This document shows positions 59,937-64,000 of a stretch of 64,000 nucleotides of DNA, piece after piece. The translations under genes and the position numbers were made by a program. This stretch comes from Coffea arabica (lineage: Eukaryota; Streptophyta; Magnoliopsida; Gentianales; Rubiaceae), in NCBI RefSeq assembly GCF_036785885.1, contig NC_092322.1, positions 36,973,994-37,037,993 of the forward strand, read 5' to 3'. The notes beneath the pieces are model-generated. The model searched no databases and had not been told where the DNA came from. It saw nothing but the letters and a program-made list of their open reading frames with translations. Within the stretch, counting starts at the first letter, position 1. Every line of letters begins with the position of its first letter.

Positions 59937-61436
59937 GGACACTGTGGGGCCCCATTTAGGTTGGGCTCCCCTACCTTCACTAGCTCATTTCCCTTACCTT
60001 CCAATTCCAGTTTCCTGCATTTCTTATTTCCACCCTTACCATCATCCCTACAGCCTCCCTCCCTGTCCACATATTTCCTCTTCCCCGTATCCACATCCAT
60101 TCTGATGATCCCATTGCTATCAGTGAGTGGCTTTCTCTTCCCTACCTCCTGCACCAGCTTTTTCCATGCCTTATTCCCTCTATATTTTCCAACTGTATTT
60201 TCCTTCCCTCTACTTACTCATATATTATTACCCTCAGTCTCAGTACTACCCTGGTGTCCTTCCTGTTTATGTGATTTCTCAGTTTTCAAGCATCCATCAA
60301 TCCACATTATATCATGCTCCTCACTATTATCATGCTGTATAACTACTCCTCCAGGTTAGCCCCTAATTACCTCAGTCCCCCTTCCTCCCTCTTAAACTCC
60401 CCACCCCCCTCTATAGTCCCAACACTGTCTATCTGTTGTTCTGATCTATCTTTTGTGCCCCTACCCCTTTGTCCATTCGTTCTTTTTGTACTGGTCTCCC
60501 CACTTCTCCCTCCTTGTCCCCAGATATATCCTTAACTCCTACTGCGTCATCACCCCACACCTCCACCCCTCCTGACCTATGGCTGTCTTCCATTGATCCC
60601 CAAGTCAACAGGTACTGTTCCTGTTCCCTAATTCCATCCTGACCAGACCTATTCTCCTCCCTCATTTTTGATGTCTGTTCTGCAGTCGATTGTCTCTTAT
60701 GGGGACTTTTAGGCCCACTGGCCTTGAACCAAACTCCATACTGAGTCTCCTTGTTCAGGTACAAGCCTTTATCCTTACAATTCCTCTCATTATGCCCCAT
60801 ACGCCCACAGCAATAGCAGAAGTCTGGGCATTTTTCGTACTTAAAATCAATCCATCTCCCCACTCCATTCATTTTGACTGTTGTTCCCCTTAGTAGAGGC
60901 TGAGTCAGATCAATTTCTACAAGCACCTTTAAATGTTTACCTTCTCTCCCCCCCCAGTAGGTACTATAATTTCCTTAACAGCTCCACAAATACTCCCAAT
61001 CTTCTTCCCTGCCTCCTTAGATATCCAATGCATAGGTAAATTCCAAATCTGCATCCATATCCATGTTTTAGTAAAAATTCCCTCCTTAGTTTCTATTCCT
61101 TCCCTCCACGGCACTAATATTAGAGGCTGATTATCATATATCCATGGTCTCCCCCCCCAAGACCTTCTCCCTATCATGCATATTATCGAATATAAACTGA
61201 AACTTATTAATTCCAATTTCCACCACCCTCAGATTTTTCGCAAAAATCCACATATTACTAGCAAAACTTCTAACTCCAGCTATATGAGCCACCTTATCCC
61301 CAAAAACCTTCCCAATAATACTTCGCTTACATTCATCCAGGCTCTGAAGTATGTCCTCACCATCAATTTGTACTCCTCCTACCTCCTTTTCAGACAACAC
61401 AAACTTCCTCAACACCTCTTCCAGATCCTCAGCCAT
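59933..61436 (-). pseudogene. LINE ORF1 (RNA-binding, CCHC)
   Basis: Starts MAEDLEEVLRKFVLSEKEVG at 61436. The DUF4283-like region (VFGDKVAHIAGVRSFASNMW) changes frame at a C run near 61147-61154 and again at one near 60948-60956. A single zinc knuckle follows (KCPDFCYCCGRMGHNERNC, about 60800-60860). After a break near 60429 a Lys-rich C-terminus (60154-59933) ends VGEPNLNGAPQCP. Its stop TGA overlaps the ORF2 start ATG by two bases. ORF1 would bind LINE RNA. Confidence 0.85.
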
Positions 61437-62111
61437 TTGCTCGAAACTCAGGTTCCCACAGAATCACTCCACCACTGATCCAGACCTGCACAATAGAGAC
61501 CTGGATAGAACTAAATTCACTCGAAGCGAACACAACAGTAGAGCAAGATTCAGCAAGATCAAAGAGAATACAAACGAGCTGAGACACAACAGAAATAAAA
61601 CGAAGACGACAAAACCAAACGAAATCAAACAAAACGAACTCAAAAGGTTAACTCTGAAACACAACCACAATACAACACAGAAACAAACCGAAGAAACTAC
61701 TAACCGAACGATCACCAAACACAATCGGAAGAGAACCAGACGCAGAAAAGACGAAGAGAGCTCAACCTACAACTCCAGCAAATGAAGTAACCGCAGCTAC
61801 TATGGAATGGAAGACACTTACTCAAACGATCTAGACCGAGCTAAAACGAGCTGAAAAAGCCCTCCGAGCTCAACTAATTCCGTCAATCTCATCCTGGAGA
61901 ACTTTATTTCTTGTAATGGAAGGCATTATTAGATATATGATTATGATTTGCACACACTTTCACCCAATGTTTGAAGCAATCGAGAATGATCAAAGATAGG
62001 CAATGAATATTAGGTTTTTTGAAGTTTGGGAAATTTTGAACTTCCACGCGGGAAGAGAGAGCTCTCAGTTTAGAGAGAAAAAGTTGCTCTCACTAGAGGA
62101 GAGATTTTTTT

Positions 62112-62127
62112 TCTGAGGGGATTACTT
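62112..62127. repeat. LINE target-site duplication, 5' side
   Basis: Identical to 55728-55743; fixes the LINE 5' end at 62111. Confidence 0.95.
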
Positions 62128-63714
62128 AAAATTAACAAAAGTATATAGCTCAAAAATCTAGCAAAAAAGGAATAGAGAGTTGGGAGCTATCTAAACTCTA
62201 AAGGATATATATATATATATATAGACGTGTGTGGGCTAGCATGCGCGCATTTGTGTACATATGTACATCTAGGGAACTTTTTGTCAGGCAACATGGTAAA
62301 CATCTTTTGTTAGGCCCAAATCATTCTTAGTTATTCAACCACTTTATCCAGGGGAAGTTTTTCACCAAAATGTGAAATCTATTCCTCAATAAAAATAGCC
62401 AGCAATTGTTGTAGGCAACACTTAAAAAAAATTGACATATACCAAGGGACGCAAGAATTTTAGAGACGAAACAAAAATAATAAATATGCCAACTTTCAAA
62501 ACAAAACTCAAATATAAATTTCAATATTATTTATTTATAAATAAGTCTACATTTAAAAATGCATGGATGTGCAAAAAAACAATGCTAAAATTGTTGGACA
62601 TATTTTTTTTTTGTTTTTTTTCCATGCCAAGAGGCTGGGCTTCCTCGCTGAGAATTTGGAGCCCAAGAAACAATTCATCCTTATATCCTTACAATCCTTC
62701 ATTTTACGTTAAGGCATCAAAACAAATGCAACCTTCTCATTGTAGCTGCCAAGTGGTAGCATAGGGAGTAGTTATGGCAAGAAGCAATTCGTTCTTATAA
62801 ATATAAGATGAGGGACCAATAATTATAATCTGTTCGTATTAATGTTGCATATTACTGTACTATATGACCAAAGTTAGTTGATTTTACACACAAAATGCTG
62901 TACTTTACATATTTATCCAAGGTAATATAGTTTACAAGGTTAGCTCAATATTTAAAATACAACAGTATTAATGATTTTAGAATAATAATAATAATAAACA
63001 ACAATAACAACAACAACAACAACAACATTTTCAAATTGAGATATTTCAATTCAGTGGCTAAATCAAGTTTTGAATTTATTTGGATTGGTTCGATTCTGGT
63101 TACCATCACGGGTTAGAGTTAAATCAAGTTAATTTGAAGAGGAGCAGGAAGAGATGGATTGGATGACTTAAAAGAAATGAGTGTCAATGAGAGACCTCAG
63201 ATTGAAATCTCTCACTTACACTAAAAAAAAAAATCAAGTTAATTATCATACAAATAAAACTTTCAGCAGTTCATCAACTCAAAAATTTCAGCTTCAAAGT
63301 TTAAGACTTCTATTTTATAATTTTATTGTGGGCCGTGACGCTTAATTTTCATTTGCAAAGGAAGCCAACCATATATTTGTTAAAGGGTATCCGGGACATG
63401 AGTTGTCCATAGGAAATAGAGGATTGGGCAAGTTTTGGGCTGCACGGTCCGCAACAGTAGTTAAATCAGTATTTGGGTGGTCTGGTCAAGGTTCATACAA
63501 GAGAAAGAAGGGAAAAAACGCAGGAGGAGGACAACGTGAAAATTAAAAAAAAAATAAAAATAAAAATGTTCTGGACTGTATGGGAAATGGTCTGGTCAGG
63601 AGATTGGGCCATTTTGTATTGGCTCTTGCTTGCTTCCTTGCAATTTTGCTTATTCTTTGAAACTTGTAAATAATACTTTAATTTATTTATGACCCATGGA
63701 TAATGTGTTTGCAG
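62128..63714. other. AT-rich flank with microsatellites
   Basis: TA run at 62206-62222 and an AAT/AAC run at about 62987-63028. No coding region could be supported up to the exon at 63715, though the upstream exon(s) of that gene should lie here if the gene is real. Confidence 0.55.
62987..63028. repeat. AAT/AAC microsatellite
   Basis: ATAATAATAATAA changes into AACAACAACAACAACAAC; a compound triplet repeat. Confidence 0.9.
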
Positions 63715-63931
63715 AATCTACCATCGGAGGTGAATCTGACAACCACTTGTATAAGCCTCCTCGTGAAAGTAAATTCATGTGAGTACCTCTTTAAGTATGT
63801 TTTTTTCCTTCTTTTATACTGCATAATCTTGGCTGAAGCTTTAGGCTATTCATTCCATGCTAATACTTTTAAGCCATTCATCTACAAGTCAAGATGGAGA
63901 AATTGCTAAAATTGAAGAAGCGTTGAGCGAG
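63715..63931 (+). CDS. Two candidate exons of an unidentified gene running off the right edge
   Basis: Exon A 63715-63778 follows TTTGCAG and ends before GTGAGT. Exon B 63889-63931 follows CTACAAG and ends before GTGAGT. The intron (63779-63888) is 110 bases and T-rich. Phases fit exactly: exon A has 2 + 60 + 2 bases and exon B 1 + 42, giving STIGGESDNHLYKPPRESKF and then IQDGEIAKIEEALSE with no stop. The hydrophilic, charge-balanced composition is coding-like, unlike the surrounding DNA. No family is recognised. The upstream exon, start codon and downstream exons are not seen. Confidence 0.5.
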
Positions 63932-64000
63932 GTGAGTGAATATGTGAACTGGATTATGGTGATATAAAAACTTGGACTACTTCTGGAGAAATACTAAGTT

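Larger units (their letters stand above)
55744..62111 (-). mobile_element. L1-type LINE, full length, decayed
   Basis: A perfect 16-bp duplication TCTGAGGGGATTACTT lies at 55728-55743 and 62112-62127. The plus-strand T run right after 55743 is the poly(A) tail. From right to left: a 5' leader (about 61440-62111), ORF1 (61436-59933) with CCHC knuckle, and ORF2 (59936-55792) with endonuclease, RT and RNase H. The 6368 bp length and gene order are those of plant L1 elements with a C-terminal RNase H. Several stops and frameshifts make it inactive, but the target duplication is intact. Confidence 0.95.

Noticed and set aside
56033-61785. Many plus-strand open frames opposite the LINE
   Set aside because: Antisense shadows of ORF1 and ORF2, without own motifs.

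Overview
The window is plant nuclear DNA, most likely eudicot. It has intron-bearing genes, plant-type B3 and RPA-like coding remnants, and a dense nest of plant transposon families: a chromodomain Gypsy, an Athila-like Gypsy, a Copia, a Helitron, an L1 LINE, hAT and Mutator MITEs, and a TRIM. The species cannot be fixed from the sequence. Very little is intact host coding sequence; the layout is mostly insertions inside insertions.

Layout. (1) 1-13586: a decayed Tekay/Del-type chromovirus on the minus strand. Its left LTR is cut by the window edge. Its right LTR (7023-13586) is split by a 3.4 kb solo LTR of a related family (9317-12688, TSD AAATC). (2) 13587-17727: gene-poor flank. (3) 17728 to about 42527: one minus-strand autonomous-type Helitron. 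It has a clear 3' hairpin plus CTAG end, a broken Rep/helicase gene, an RPA-like remnant, two B3-domain remnants and a tandem array. It is interrupted by a 510 bp hAT MITE in the helicase (21685-22194, TSD ATCTGGAC), by a Copia element (27214-32458, TSD CTAAT) that holds a solo LTR in its right LTR (30694-32434, TSD GTTCA), and by a gag-protease-only Gypsy element (33886-41813). Without these the Helitron is about 11 kb. (4) 42528-55727: intergenic DNA with an actin-like gene remnant, a tandem TRIM array (45296-46183), one plausible small protein gene rich in Pro-Glu repeats (47113-47778), a Mutator-type MITE with a 9-bp TSD (49650-50085), and hAT-like MITEs full of CTCGAG motifs. (5) 55744-62111: a full-length L1-type LINE on the minus strand with a perfect 16-bp TSD. 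(6) 62128-64000: AT-rich flank that ends with two small in-phase exons of an unidentified plus-strand gene running off the right edge.

The most unusual structure is inside the Copia element. About twenty short hairpins, many sharing a C-N-GAA-G type loop but with different stems, are packed into roughly 1.8 kb (27957-29761). Other items worth attention are the Helitron that has lost its Rep HUH motif to a local frameshift and carries B3 and RPA-like sequence, the multimeric TRIM, a pair of compensating hairpins at 52019-52222, and the ATGA stop/start overlap of the two LINE ORFs.
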